Source: Paraburkholderia sp. CNPSo 3272 (lineage in GTDB: Bacteria > Pseudomonadota > Gammaproteobacteria > Burkholderiales > Burkholderiaceae). Taken from it: a stretch of DNA of 64,000 bases. The notes beneath the pieces were generated by a model that was given only the letters and a program-made list of their open reading frames with translations, searched no databases and was not told where the DNA came from. Below are positions 8,900 through 18,258 of the stretch, piece by piece. Position 1 is the stretch's first letter. Each line of letters starts with the position of its first letter. The position numbers and the translations under genes are program-made. The stretch spans positions 186,001 through 250,000 of the forward strand of contig NZ_JAMBPQ010000002.1 of NCBI RefSeq assembly GCF_024206495.1, read 5' to 3'.

Positions 8900-9331
8900 T
8901 CAATCAATAATTCGCCTGAAACTGGCGTAGTGGTCGTCGGAGTAGTAACAGTTGTCGGTCCGCTTGCGTGGGCCGCCGCAAACGATGCGCTTGGCACCAC
9001 GGTTGTGCGCTCCCGGCGTCGGGACCGTGTACTCGTGATAGTAGCCCCGCCGCTGCGGCGGCAATATCCGCTCAAAATTCCCGAATACGACGCCATCCTT
9101 CTCGTAAGGGAACGGGCCGCCCGCCGCAATCAGGCCCAACGTGCCCACCGCCTCACGCGGAAGTTCGTTGACCGAAATGCTGCCGACCGAATTACCCGCG
9201 TCTTCCGCCTGACTCGTGCGCGCCTGAGCGCCACCTGCCGCGAGCGCCGCGGTTGCGACCAGCGCCACCGCGGCGGCGCGCCGCAAGCCAGACAAACCGC
9301 CGCCGAAACAATGAGTTAGACGAGGCGCCAT
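8900..9331 (-). CDS. secreted guanyl-specific ribonuclease (barnase/RNase Sa-like)
   Basis: This 143-aa protein has an N-terminal signal peptide (hydrophobic AAAVALVATAALAAGG, likely cleaved after AQA near residue 37). The mature part ends in the compact N1/T1-type RNase fold: FERILPP, YYHEYTVPTPG with the catalytic Glu, NRGAKRIVCGG with the catalytic Arg, and SDDHYASFRRI with the catalytic His. Two cysteines (VCGG, NCYY) could form a disulfide. Family members cleave RNA 3' of guanosine. The barstar-like gene follows directly. An export role in competition or nutrient scavenging is inference. Confidence 0.87.
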   Translation of the reverse strand: MAPRLTHCFGGGLSGLRRAAAVALVATAALAAGGAQARTSQAEDAGNSVGSISVNELPREAVGTLGLIAAGGPFPYEKDGVVFGNFERILPPQRRGYYHEYTVPTPGAHNRGAKRIVCGGPRKRTDNCYYSDDHYASFRRIID

Positions 9332-9528
9332 CCCCTGGTTCCCGCTTCCCTGGTTACGCGTTCGACGACAATCAAAGGTGTAAGGGTATCGCTAATGATG
9401 CCTGGAAGCAACGTTGGTCAGGCGAGGAGGACCACGGCTCGACCCCGCACGAGGGCCAAACAGGTAAAATTTACAATCTCATTTCATGCGATTTTGTTCG
9501 AGCGATCAGGGTTTCGCGCTCAAAAAAT

Positions 9529-9562
9529 AAAATCGGCGCGCTAGCGGAAGCACGCCGATTTT
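9529..9562. terminator. intrinsic terminator downstream of maeB
   Basis: AAAATCGGCG and CGCCGATTTT flank a loop of 14 bases. On the minus strand the T-rich arm follows the maeB stop by about 45 bases; on the plus strand it is equally possible, so it may be bidirectional. Confidence 0.75.
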
Positions 9563-9606
9563 TGTACCGCGTCGCCGGCTGCCGCCGGCGAGCCGCCGGA
9601 CTGGGC

Positions 9607-11901
9607 CTAACGTGCCGCGTTCACGTCTGCGACGAGCAGCGCCGTCATGTTGACGATGCGGCGCACCGTGGCGGAGGCCGTCAGCACGTGCACAGGCTTG
9701 GCCGCGCCCAGGAGGATCGGTCCTATGGCGATGTTGTTGCCTGCCGCCGTCTTGAGCAGGTTGTAGGAGATGTTTGCCGCGTCGATATTCGGCATGATCA
9801 GCAGATTCGCTTCACCTTCGAGCGTCGACTCCGGCAGGATTTCCTTGCGCAGGTTCGCGTCGATCGCCACGTCGCCGTGCATTTCGCCGTCCACCTGCAG
9901 GTCCGGCGCGCGCTCCTGGAGGATCTCGAGCAGGTCGCGCATCTTCTGGGCGCTCGGCGCGTTGCTCGAACCGAAGTTCGAGTGCGAGCACAGCGCGATC
10001 TTCGGCTCGATGCCGAAGCGGCGCACTTCCTCGGCCGCCATCATGGTAATTTCCGCAAGCTGCTCCGGCGTCGGGTCGACGTTGACGTGCGTGTCGGCGA
10101 TGAAAATCTGCCGGTTCGGCAGCACGAGCGCGTTCATTGCCGCGTAGACGTTGCAGCCGGCCTTCTTGCCGATCACCTGGTCGATGAAGTGCAGGTGGCG
10201 GTGCGTCGTGCTGACCGTGCCGCAGATCATGCCGTCGGCCTCGCCCTTTTCCACGAGCATCGAGCCGATCAGCGTGGTGCGGCGGCGCATTTCGAGCTTC
10301 GCCATTTGCTGCGTGATGCCCTTGCGCGCCATGAGTTTCGCGTAGGTCTGCCAGAACTCGCGGTAGCGCTCGTCATGGTCGGTGTTCACGACCGTGTAGT
10401 CCTGGCCGGCGTGCAGGCGCAGGCCGTAGCGCGCGATGCGCTGCTCGATCACCGACGGACGGCCGATCAGGATGGGCTTCGCGAGCTTTTCGTCGACCAC
10501 GATCTGCACCGCGCGCAGGATGCGCTCCTCTTCGCCCTCGGCGAATACGATGCGCTTCTTCTCCGGCTCCACGGCGCGCGCGAGCTGGAAGATCGGCTTC
10601 ATGGTCGTGCCGCTGTGGTAGACGAACTGCTGGAGGTGCTGTTCGTAGGCGTCCATGTCCTCGATCGGACGGGTCGCGACGCCCGAGTCCATTGCCGCCC
10701 TGGCCACAGCCGGCGCGATCTTGACGATCAGGCGCGGGTCGAAGGGCTTCGGAATCAGATACTCGGGCCCGAACTGCAGATCCTGGATGCCGTAGGCCGT
10801 GGCCACGACATCGCTTTGCTCCTGGCGCGCCAGTTCCGCGATCGCGTTCACCGCGGCGATTTCCATTTCGCGCGTGATGGTGGTCGCGCCCGCGTCGAGC
10901 GCGCCGCGGAAGATGAACGGGAAGCACAGGACATTGTTCACCTGGTTGGGGTAGTCCGTGCGGCCCGTGGCGAGCACGGCGTCCGGACGAACTTCGAGCG
11001 CGAGCTCCGGCAGGATTTCCGGCGTCGGGTTGGCGAGCGCGAGAATGAGCGGCTTGGCCGCCATCTGCTTGACCATGTCCTGCTTGAGCACGCCGCCAGC
11101 CGAAAGGCCGAGGAAAATATCGGCGCCTTCGATCACTTCGGCAAGTGTGCGCGCGTGGGTTTCCCGCGCGAATCGCTCCTTGTCCGGGTCCATCAACTCG
11201 GTGCGGCCCTTGTAGACCACGCCCGCGAGGTCGGTCACGACGATGTTTTCGAGCGGCAGACCGAGGTCGACGAGCAGGTCCAGACACGCCAGCGCGGCGG
11301 CGCCCGCGCCCGAGGCGACCAGCTTCACGTCCTTGATGTCCTTGCCCACGACCTTCAGGCCGTTCGTGAAGGCGGCCGCCACCACGATGGCCGTGCCGTG
11401 CTGGTCGTCGTGGAAGACCGGAATCTTCATGCGCTTGCGCGCTTCGCGTTCGACGATGAAGCACTCGGGCGCCTTGATGTCTTCGAGATTGATGCCGCCG
11501 AACGTGGGTTCGAGCGCGGCGATTACGTCGACGAGCTTGTGCGGGTCCGACTCGTTGAGTTCGATGTCGAACACGTCGATGCCCGCGAACTTCTTGAAGA
11601 GCACCGCCTTGCCTTCCATCACCGGCTTCGAGGCGAGCGGTCCGATGTTGCCGAGGCCGAGCACGGCCGTGCCGTTCGACACGACGCCCACGAGGTTGCT
11701 GCGCGCCGTGAAGCGCGCGGCGTTGAGCGGATTCTCGACAATCGCCTCGCACGCGAACGCGACGCCCGGAGAGTACGCGAGCGAGAGATCACGCTGATTG
11801 ATCATCTGCTTGGTCGGCGCGATCGCGATCTTCCCGGGCGTAGGGAACTCGTGATAATCGAGGGCGGCTTCGCGAAGCTTGTTCGTAGCGGGATTCGACA
11901 T
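9607..11901 (-). CDS. maeB: NADP-dependent malic enzyme with phosphotransacetylase-like domain
   Basis: This 764-aa two-domain enzyme decarboxylates malate to pyruvate. Residues 1-430 are the malic enzyme part, with [14 protein letters not shown], the catalytic [11 protein letters not shown]ys region, the acidic metal motif FHDDQHGTA, and the Rossmann site [12 protein letters not shown]. Residues 440-764 are a phosphotransacetylase-like domain ([31 protein letters not shown], and the end [18 protein letters not shown]). In this family the second domain is regulatory and senses acetyl-CoA. Length is normal. The gene diverges from thiL. Confidence 0.96.
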   Translation of the reverse strand: MSNPATNKLREAALDYHEFPTPGKIAIAPTKQMINQRDLSLAYSPGVAFACEAIVENPLNAARFTARSNLVGVVSNGTAVLGLGNIGPLASKPVMEGKAVLFKKFAGIDVFDIELNESDPHKLVDVIAALEPTFGGINLEDIKAPECFIVEREARKRMKIPVFHDDQHGTAIVVAAAFTNGLKVVGKDIKDVKLVASGAGAAALACLDLLVDLGLPLENIVVTDLAGVVYKGRTELMDPDKERFARETHARTLAEVIEGADIFLGLSAGGVLKQDMVKQMAAKPLILALANPTPEILPELALEVRPDAVLATGRTDYPNQVNNVLCFPFIFRGALDAGATTITREMEIAAVNAIAELARQEQSDVVATAYGIQDLQFGPEYLIPKPFDPRLIVKIAPAVARAAMDSGVATRPIEDMDAYEQHLQQFVYHSGTTMKPIFQLARAVEPEKKRIVFAEGEEERILRAVQIVVDEKLAKPILIGRPSVIEQRIARYGLRLHAGQDYTVVNTDHDERYREFWQTYAKLMARKGITQQMAKLEMRRRTTLIGSMLVEKGEADGMICGTVSTTHRHLHFIDQVIGKKAGCNVYAAMNALVLPNRQIFIADTHVNVDPTPEQLAEITMMAAEEVRRFGIEPKIALCSHSNFGSSNAPSAQKMRDLLEILQERAPDLQVDGEMHGDVAIDANLRKEILPESTLEGEANLLIMPNIDAANISYNLLKTAAGNNIAIGPILLGAAKPVHVLTASATVRRIVNMTALLVADVNAAR

Positions 11902-12090
11902 GGGGAGGCAGGACGTGGGTGCGGATTAGAATGACAACTCGAACGCTAAGTTTGACCGATTGTAGCGCCAATCCCTGGCAGCATTCCTTTCAGTTCGGGC
12001 GCAAGTCCCGCGACCGCGATGGGGGGAAAAGCCATGCCAGGGTGCCCTATGCGGCGACGGCCATACCCCAACTGACATAACCCTTTCGTC

Positions 12091-13080
12091 ATGCTTTCCG
12101 AGTTCTCCCTGATCGACCGATATTTTGCGCGGCGAGCGCGCACGAACACGCAACGCGCCACGCTGGGCATCGGCGACGACTGCGCGCTCATCGCGCCCGC
12201 CGCGGGCGAAATGCTGGCCGTCTCGACCGACATGCTGGTGGAAGGCCGCCACTTCTTCCCCGAGATCGATCCGCATGCGCTCGGCCACAAGGCGCTCGCC
12301 GTGAATCTCTCCGACCTCGCCGCGATGGGTGCGCAGCCGCTCGGCTTCACGCTCGCGTTCGCGCTCCCCAAGGCGGACGAGGACTGGCTAGCCGCGTTCA
12401 GCGCGGGCCTCTTCGAGCTGGCCGACCGCTTCGACTGCGAATTGATCGGCGGCGACACCACGGCAGGGCCGCTGAACCTGTGCCTGACGGTGTTCGGCTC
12501 GGTGCGTCGGGACGCCGCACTTCGGCGCGACGCCGCCCAGGCGGGCGACGACATCTGGGTCTCCGGCACGCCCGGCGACGCGCGCGCGGGCCTCGGCATG
12601 ATGCGCGGCGAATGGCAGGTGAGCGAGCAGGACGCCGCGCCTTTGCGCCGGGCGCTCGAATACCCTGAACCGCGCGTGGCGCTGGGCCTCTCGCTGCGCG
12701 GCGTGGCGCGCGCCGCGCTCGACGTATCGGACGGCCTGGCCGGCGACCTGCGCCATATCCTGGAACGTTCGCACCTCGCCGCGACGATCGATGTAGACGC
12801 CCTGCCGCTCTCGCCTGCGCTGGCGCGCCTGCCGCGCGACGTGCAGCTGCAATGCGCGCTCGCCGGGGGCGACGACTACGAACTGTGTTTCACGGCGGCC
12901 CCCGCGCAGCGCGACGCGGTCGAGGCGGCGGCGCAACAGGCGGGCGTGAGCGTCGCGCGCATCGGTACAATGACTTCCCGCAGTTCGCCGCAAGCCGCCC
13001 CCGAGATCGCCTGGCGCGACGCGGGTGGCACGCCGCTCAATCTGACGTTGCAAGGTTTCGATCACTTCCATGCAGACTGA
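12091..13080 (+). CDS. thiL: thiamine-monophosphate kinase
   Basis: The 329-aa enzyme phosphorylates thiamine monophosphate to the diphosphate cofactor. Metal and ATP sites are visible as EFSLIDRYF, LGIGDDCALIAP, VSTDMLVEGRHF, LAVNLSDLAAMGA and the central DVSDGLAGDLRH; GGDDYELCFTA is the C-terminal signature. The reading frame overlaps the start of pgpA by 11 bases, indicating translational coupling. The ATG has no strong ribosome site. Confidence 0.96.
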   Translation: MLSEFSLIDRYFARRARTNTQRATLGIGDDCALIAPAAGEMLAVSTDMLVEGRHFFPEIDPHALGHKALAVNLSDLAAMGAQPLGFTLAFALPKADEDWLAAFSAGLFELADRFDCELIGGDTTAGPLNLCLTVFGSVRRDAALRRDAAQAGDDIWVSGTPGDARAGLGMMRGEWQVSEQDAAPLRRALEYPEPRVALGLSLRGVARAALDVSDGLAGDLRHILERSHLAATIDVDALPLSPALARLPRDVQLQCALAGGDDYELCFTAAPAQRDAVEAAAQQAGVSVARIGTMTSRSSPQAAPEIAWRDAGGTPLNLTLQGFDHFHAD

Positions 13081-13654
13081 CCCCACTCCCTCGCCTGCCG
13101 GTCATCCGGCTTCTGCGGCAGGCTCGGCAAGCAACGCCGCCGCGCCCGGCACGGGCGGTCAGCCCGGTGGCCCGCGCCGCGCCGACGCGCCGTTTATGCT
13201 CACCCATCCGCTGCACATCGTTTCGCTCGGCTTCGGCTCGGGGCTCTCGCGCCTCGCGCCAGGCACGGCCGGCACGCTGTTCGCCTGGGCGTCCTTCGAG
13301 GTGCTAAACCGCTATCTCACGGTGACCGAGTGGGGACTGCTGATCTTCTTCGGGTTCTTTGCAGGCATCTGGATCACGGCCTTCACGGCGAAGAAACTGC
13401 GCACGGACGATCCCTCGGCCATCGTCTGGGACGAGATCGTGGCGTTCTGGCTCGTGCTGCTCATGATCACGCCCGTCGATTTCGAGGGCCGGCTGTGGGC
13501 CTTCGTCGTGTTCCGGTTCTTCGACATGGTGAAGCCGCCGCCCATCCGCTATTTCGACCGGCGCTTCAAGGGCGGCCTCGGCATCATGCTCGACGACATC
13601 GTCGCCGCATTCTTTACGCTGCTCGTCATCGCGCTCTGGCGCATGTCGGTGTAG
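13070..13654 (+). CDS. pgpA: phosphatidylglycerophosphatase A
   Basis: This 194-aa inner-membrane lipid phosphatase converts phosphatidylglycerophosphate to phosphatidylglycerol. After a proline/alanine-rich N-terminal 40 residues come GFGSGLSRLAPGTAGTL, the acidic DDPSAIVWDEIVAFW active site and RFFDMVKPPPIRYFD, with three to four hydrophobic segments. The flexible N-terminus is longer than in E. coli and could be an over-long start, but the overlap with thiL favours it. Confidence 0.94.
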   Translation: MQTDPTPSPAGHPASAAGSASNAAAPGTGGQPGGPRRADAPFMLTHPLHIVSLGFGSGLSRLAPGTAGTLFAWASFEVLNRYLTVTEWGLLIFFGFFAGIWITAFTAKKLRTDDPSAIVWDEIVAFWLVLLMITPVDFEGRLWAFVVFRFFDMVKPPPIRYFDRRFKGGLGIMLDDIVAAFFTLLVIALWRMSV

Positions 13655-13688
13655 CGCCACTTCGCCGCCAACTCAACGGATTGCTGCA

Positions 13689-14189
13689 ATGGCTACCGAT
13701 TCCGTCGTCCACCAACTCGCCATCCGCGTCGGCAACAAGCTGCGCGACGGGCGGCTCATGCTCGCGAGCGCCGAGTCCTGCACGGGCGGCATGGTCGCCA
13801 CCGCCATCACCGATATATCCGGCAGCAGCGTCTGGTTCGAACGCGGCTTCGTCACCTACTCGAACCAGGCGAAAACCGAGATGATCGGCGTGCCGCCCGA
13901 ACTCATCGAAAAGCACGGCGCGGTGAGCGAACCGGTCGCGCGCGCGATGGCCGAAGGCGCGCTCAGCAACAGCCGTGCACAAGTTTCGCTCTCCATCACC
14001 GGCGTCGCCGGACCGGGCGGCGGCACGCCGGAAAAGCCGGTTGGCATGGTGGCGTTCGGCTGGAGCAACCGGCTGCATACGAGCGTCGAGACGCTGGTCT
14101 TCAAGGGCGACCGCGAACAGATCCGCGTGCAGGCCGCCGCGCACGCGTTGCGCGGGCTGCTCGCGTTCATCGACGAACAGGAACGCTAA
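13689..14189 (+). CDS. pncC: nicotinamide-nucleotide amidohydrolase (CinA C-terminal family)
   Basis: The 166-aa protein is a stand-alone CinA_C domain, the form called PncC, which deamidates nicotinamide mononucleotide in pyridine nucleotide recycling. Signature segments are SAESCTGGMVATAITDISGSS, FVTYSNQAKTEM, GAVSEPVARAMAEGA and SITGVAGPGGGTPEKPVG. It follows pgpA by 34 bases and appears to be in the same transcription unit. Confidence 0.93.
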   Translation: MATDSVVHQLAIRVGNKLRDGRLMLASAESCTGGMVATAITDISGSSVWFERGFVTYSNQAKTEMIGVPPELIEKHGAVSEPVARAMAEGALSNSRAQVSLSITGVAGPGGGTPEKPVGMVAFGWSNRLHTSVETLVFKGDREQIRVQAAAHALRGLLAFIDEQER

Positions 14190-14244
14190 AACCGGCCCGC
14201 GCCTCGCTGGAGCGTCGGCCGGGCCCACCAAGGAGGCCCATGCC

Positions 14245-14793
14245 ATGGCAGCCGCGAATACCGCAGTCGAAGAATTGATCCGCCGCTTCGGGCTCGAACC
14301 GCATCCCGAAGGCGGCTACTACAGCGAAACCTATCGAGCCGACAAGCTCGTGCGGCGCGACGGCGCAGCCGCCGCAGAGGGCACGCGCGCAGCCTCGACG
14401 GCCATCTACTTCCTGCTGGCGGAAGGCGCCTATTCGGCATGGCACCGCATCCGCTCCGACGAGCTCTGGCACTTCTACGCGGGCTCCCCCCTCGAGATTC
14501 ATTCGATCGATGAACGCGGCGTGCTCTCCACGCGCAAGCTGGGCCACGCGCTCGACCATCCGGGCACCGTGTTCCAGGCGGTGGTGCCGGCCGGCCACTG
14601 GTTCGCGGCGCGCTGCTGCGATCCTTCGACCTATGCGCTCGTGGGCTGCACGGTGGCGCCCGGGTTCGAGTTCAGCGAGTTCGAGATCGCCGATGTGAAC
14701 GCGCTCGCCGATAAATACCCGCTGCATCGATCGATCATCGAATTGTTTCGCAAACCGGCATCCGTTGCGGCTGCGGCCGCGAAGAAAGATTAG
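14245..14793 (+). CDS. cupin-fold protein (DUF985 family)
   Basis: This 182-aa protein is a single cupin barrel of the DUF985 group. The characteristic LEPHPEGGYYSETYR, STAIYFLLAEGAYSAWHRI, DELWHFYAGSPLEIH and VVPAGHWFAARC strings are present. It has AAGGAGG eight bases before the ATG, so the second of two nearby ATGs is the start. It follows pncC by 55 bases. Biochemical function is not established; metal-binding His/Glu residues (the two motifs above) are kept. Confidence 0.88.
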   Translation: MAAANTAVEELIRRFGLEPHPEGGYYSETYRADKLVRRDGAAAAEGTRAASTAIYFLLAEGAYSAWHRIRSDELWHFYAGSPLEIHSIDERGVLSTRKLGHALDHPGTVFQAVVPAGHWFAARCCDPSTYALVGCTVAPGFEFSEFEIADVNALADKYPLHRSIIELFRKPASVAAAAAKKD

Positions 14794-14822
14794 GGGCGCG
14801 GCGTCCGGGGACGCGGATTCGC

Positions 14823-17800
14823 ATGATGCCCAGCTTCGGCCGCCGCCATGGCGCCCCTCCCACTTCGCCGTTCGCCGCGCTCGAGGCGCTCCAGCGCAAC
14901 CTCAGGCGTGAGAGGCGCGTCTTCGCACTGCTGACCGGCCTGCTGATCTTTGCGGCGCTGTGCATGGGCGCCGCCGCGCTCGGCGGCATCGGGTTCAGCG
15001 CGCTGCGCGCCCAGGCGCTGGAGGCGAACACGCTCAGTGCGAAAGCCAACGCGCGGCTCGACCGCCTGTATGCGCTGCTCGGCAGTGCGGGCGCCGTCCT
15101 CGTGCTCGAGGCCGCCTCGACAGCGACGGCGCCGTTGAACGTCGAGGCAACGTCACGCTGCGCGACGACCTTCGAAGGCATGGACGGATCGCCGGATCTG
15201 AGGGCGGTGTGCGAGCACATGGCGGGGATCCTCGAGCGCGTCTCGTCCGATGTTCCCATCATGTTGCTGCGCGCTGACGGCAGCGCGGCGTATAGCCGTG
15301 GTGTTGCCCCCAAGGGGGCGCAATTGCGGCCACCCGAAGCCGCGCGCACGCTGGCCGATGCCGCGCTCCTGCAGATCACGACGCACGGCCTGGATCCGGT
15401 CGCGGCGGCCAGAGGTATCAAGGTCGCCTGGTTCCGCCCGCCCGAAGCGCTGGGCTTCCCGCCCGATCTCGTGCTCGGTGCGTTGCCGGTGCTCAGGAAC
15501 GGCACGCTCTACGCGTTCACGATCACCAGCGTCGATCTCGACTCGCTCCTGCTCGCCCCCAGCACCAGCGTCCCGTCGATCACCCCCACGCTGTTCGGCG
15601 CTGACGGCGTCATGCTTGCCGGCCCGCTGCCGCCTGCCGACGCGCAGTATCTCGACGGGCGCCTTACGGACCTTGCCCCCGGCAACTTCCACGTACTCCC
15701 CCGCTTCGGCGTCGCGCTGCGCGAAGCGCCGCTCGTGCATGGCTTCGGGCACTTCATGGTGGCGCTGTCGTGGGGCGAGCTCTTCGCGATCACGCGCGTG
15801 CCTGTCGTCATCGTCCTGATCCTGACGGCCGTCCTCGCCGCCTTGCTCACCCTGCTGTCGAGCTATTGGAATCGCCGGGTGCTGACGCGTACTTACGACG
15901 AAGCCACGCGCGCGCTCGAAGGCGAGCTGCTCAATCATCTGCTCGTCCACGCCACGCCAGTGGGTCTGTGCATCGTCAGGCGCAGCGACTTTGAGATCGT
16001 TTTGGCGAACCAGATCGTGCGCAATGTTCTCGGGATCGACGAGCACGCCACGCATTTGCCGAGCGCACTGTGTGTCGAGTTCGAGCAGCACGGGCCGTGG
16101 CCCGCCCCCGCGAAACACGAGGACGAGACCACGGTGTACGAGTTGCCTTATTCGCTCGAGCGGCCCGGCAAGGAAGCGCTCCATCTCGCCATCACCTATG
16201 CGCCGGCCACGATGAACCACGAAGCCGTCCTGTTCTGCGCGATCGCCGACATGTCGGAGCGCTACGAAGCGGAGCGCCTGCTGCGCGAAGCCAAGCGCAT
16301 GAGCGACGAAGCCGCGCGCGCCAAGGTCACCTTCTTCGCGGCGATGAGCCATGAGATCCGCACGCCGCTCGCTTCGCTCGTCGGCAACATCGAACTCGTC
16401 GCACGCGGGCCCCTCGCGCCGGAACAAGGGGCGCGCGTGCAGGCCATGCAGAACTCCTCGGCCGAACTGCTGCAGATCGTGAGCGACGTGCTCGATTTTT
16501 CGAAGATCGACGTCGGTCAGATGAAGCTGGTCGAAGAACCTGGCTCGATTGCGGCACTCCTTGTCCGCATCGCACTCGCCCATGCGCCGCTCGCCGCGCG
16601 TCAGCACCTGCCGTTCTATCTCGTGATGGATCGCGCCATGCCGGCGCAGGTTCGCTTCGACGCCGTGCGCGTCGCGCAGATCGCCAACAACCTGCTCAGC
16701 AATGCCTTCAAGTTCACGCGCTCCGGGAAGATCGTCCTGCGCGCGCGCTGGAGCGAAGGCGCGCTGGCGATCAGCGTGAGCGACTCCGGCGACGGCATTG
16801 CCGAAGACCTCAAGCCACACCTGTTCCAGCCCTTCACGCAAGGCGACGACCATCGGTTCACGCAAGCGCGCGGCACCGGCCTCGGGCTTTCGATCTGCGC
16901 CCGGCTCGCCCAGTTGATGCAGGGCCGCGTCGAACTCGACAGCGCGCTCGGCGTGGGAACACGCGTGGCCGTCACGCTGCCGCTGCACCCCGAAGGCGAG
17001 GCGACGGCCGGAGAAGAATGGACGCTGCCCGATGCGCATCCCGCCATCCTGTGCCGCGCGCCGGAGAACCGCGAGTGGCTGGCCAACCTTTTCGATAGCC
17101 GCAGCAGCACGCCGACCTTCCTGAGCCTCGACACGCCGCCGCATGACGGCACTTTCGACTACCTGCTCGTGACCGACGAATTCGCCAGCGAAGACATCGC
17201 TTCGCTTTGGCCTGATCACGCGAAAATCGTATGGCTGCGCCAGGACGGGCCGCTCGTCCCGCTCGAACTCGACGACGGCGCCGTTGTGGTGAGCCTGTAC
17301 AGTCTCGCGGGCATACGCGCCGCGACGCAAACGCGCTTTCGCAGCCGTGTGGCGACAGTCAATGCACAGCAACCTGCAGCAGACTCGCCCGCTACAGATG
17401 AGAATTTCGCATCGCTAACTGTGCTGATCGCCGAGGACAACCGGCTCAATCGCGCACTGCTGCGCGACCAGTTGCGCATACTGGGCGCCACCGTCATCGA
17501 GTCGAAGGACGGCACGCAGGCGCTGGCGCGACTCGACGAGCGGCCGGTGGACCTCATCCTCACGGATCTGAACATGCCGGGCACGAACGGCTACGCGCTG
17601 CTCGACGCCGTACGCGCGAAGCGCCCTCATCTGCCTGTCTATGCGGTGAGTTCGGACGCGCTGCCCGAGCAGATCGCGCAAGGGCGCGCCTTGGGCTTCA
17701 CCGACTATCTCACCAAGCCGGTCGCGCTTGCGGAACTCGTCCGCGTGCTGGCCGTCGTGTCGGCGCAGATCAGCGTCGCGGCGAACGAACGCACGAGCGC

Positions 17801-18158
17801 ATCAAATGGGACACTCACAGAGGATTCCGAATCAGAGCCGCAAGCCGGGTCGCCCCGCTTCCCGCCGCTGCCGCCCGCGCTCGCCGATATTTTCATCGCG
17901 CAGGTCGAACGCGATAGCGCCGATTACGCGCAGTTGGCATCCCAGCGCGACTTCGCGCGGTTGAACGAATGGGCGCATCGCGTGTCCGGCGGACTGGCGG
18001 TGCTGGGTCCTTCGATGATCAATGAAGCCTGCCTCGAGCTGCGCGCGACGATGCGCGAAGCGGGCCGATGGACTGAGGAGGTCGGCGTTCTGGCGGCCGC
18101 CGTGGCGGCGCAACTCGAAGCACTGCGCGCACTGGCGCGGCGCTCGCATCCGGGTTAG
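14823..18158 (+). CDS. hybrid sensor histidine kinase with receiver and Hpt domains (orphan)
   Basis: This 1111-aa phosphorelay kinase has a membrane segment at about 34-56, a periplasmic sensor of about 270 residues with no motif I recognise, a second membrane segment at about 328-350 and a PAS-like region (about 370-480). HisKA follows (FFAAMSHEIRTPLASLVGN, His near 510), then HATPase_c (LLSNAFKF, DSGDGIAE, GTGLGLS). An alpha/beta segment at about 740-830 looks like a degenerate receiver. A true receiver follows (LIAEDNRLN, Asp in ILTDLNMPG near 915, Lys in YLTKP), then a C-terminal Hpt (EWAHRVSGG, His near 1050). The order resembles RcsC/BvgS phosphorelays. No response regulator is adjacent. 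Start: first of two tandem ATGs. Confidence 0.93.
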   Translation: MMPSFGRRHGAPPTSPFAALEALQRNLRRERRVFALLTGLLIFAALCMGAAALGGIGFSALRAQALEANTLSAKANARLDRLYALLGSAGAVLVLEAASTATAPLNVEATSRCATTFEGMDGSPDLRAVCEHMAGILERVSSDVPIMLLRADGSAAYSRGVAPKGAQLRPPEAARTLADAALLQITTHGLDPVAAARGIKVAWFRPPEALGFPPDLVLGALPVLRNGTLYAFTITSVDLDSLLLAPSTSVPSITPTLFGADGVMLAGPLPPADAQYLDGRLTDLAPGNFHVLPRFGVALREAPLVHGFGHFMVALSWGELFAITRVPVVIVLILTAVLAALLTLLSSYWNRRVLTRTYDEATRALEGELLNHLLVHATPVGLCIVRRSDFEIVLANQIVRNVLGIDEHATHLPSALCVEFEQHGPWPAPAKHEDETTVYELPYSLERPGKEALHLAITYAPATMNHEAVLFCAIADMSERYEAERLLREAKRMSDEAARAKVTFFAAMSHEIRTPLASLVGNIELVARGPLAPEQGARVQAMQNSSAELLQIVSDVLDFSKIDVGQMKLVEEPGSIAALLVRIALAHAPLAARQHLPFYLVMDRAMPAQVRFDAVRVAQIANNLLSNAFKFTRSGKIVLRARWSEGALAISVSDSGDGIAEDLKPHLFQPFTQGDDHRFTQARGTGLGLSICARLAQLMQGRVELDSALGVGTRVAVTLPLHPEGEATAGEEWTLPDAHPAILCRAPENREWLANLFDSRSSTPTFLSLDTPPHDGTFDYLLVTDEFASEDIASLWPDHAKIVWLRQDGPLVPLELDDGAVVVSLYSLAGIRAATQTRFRSRVATVNAQQPAADSPATDENFASLTVLIAEDNRLNRALLRDQLRILGATVIESKDGTQALARLDERPVDLILTDLNMPGTNGYALLDAVRAKRPHLPVYAVSSDALPEQIAQGRALGFTDYLTKPVALAELVRVLAVVSAQISVAANERTSASNGTLTEDSESEPQAGSPRFPPLPPALADIFIAQVERDSADYAQLASQRDFARLNEWAHRVSGGLAVLGPSMINEACLELRATMREAGRWTEEVGVLAAAVAAQLEALRALARRSHPG

Positions 18159-18161
18159 CCG

Positions 18162-18189
18162 CGCGGGCGTCGTCAACGTGACGCCCGCG
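18162..18189. terminator. hairpin between convergent kinase gene and pyrF
   Basis: CGCGGGCGTC and GACGCCCGCG form a perfect ten-base stem with an eight-base loop, four bases after the kinase stop. It lacks a T-run, so strength as a terminator is uncertain. Confidence 0.5.
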
Positions 18190-18258
18190 GGCAAAGGCGG
18201 TGACGTTAGGGCGCAAGCCCCGTTCAGGAACGTCTACCTGCCACGGCCGAAACCCATC

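Noticed and set aside
15153..17372. A 739-codon frame antisense to the orphan kinase
   Set aside because: Shadow of a gene with all kinase motifs intact on the plus strand.
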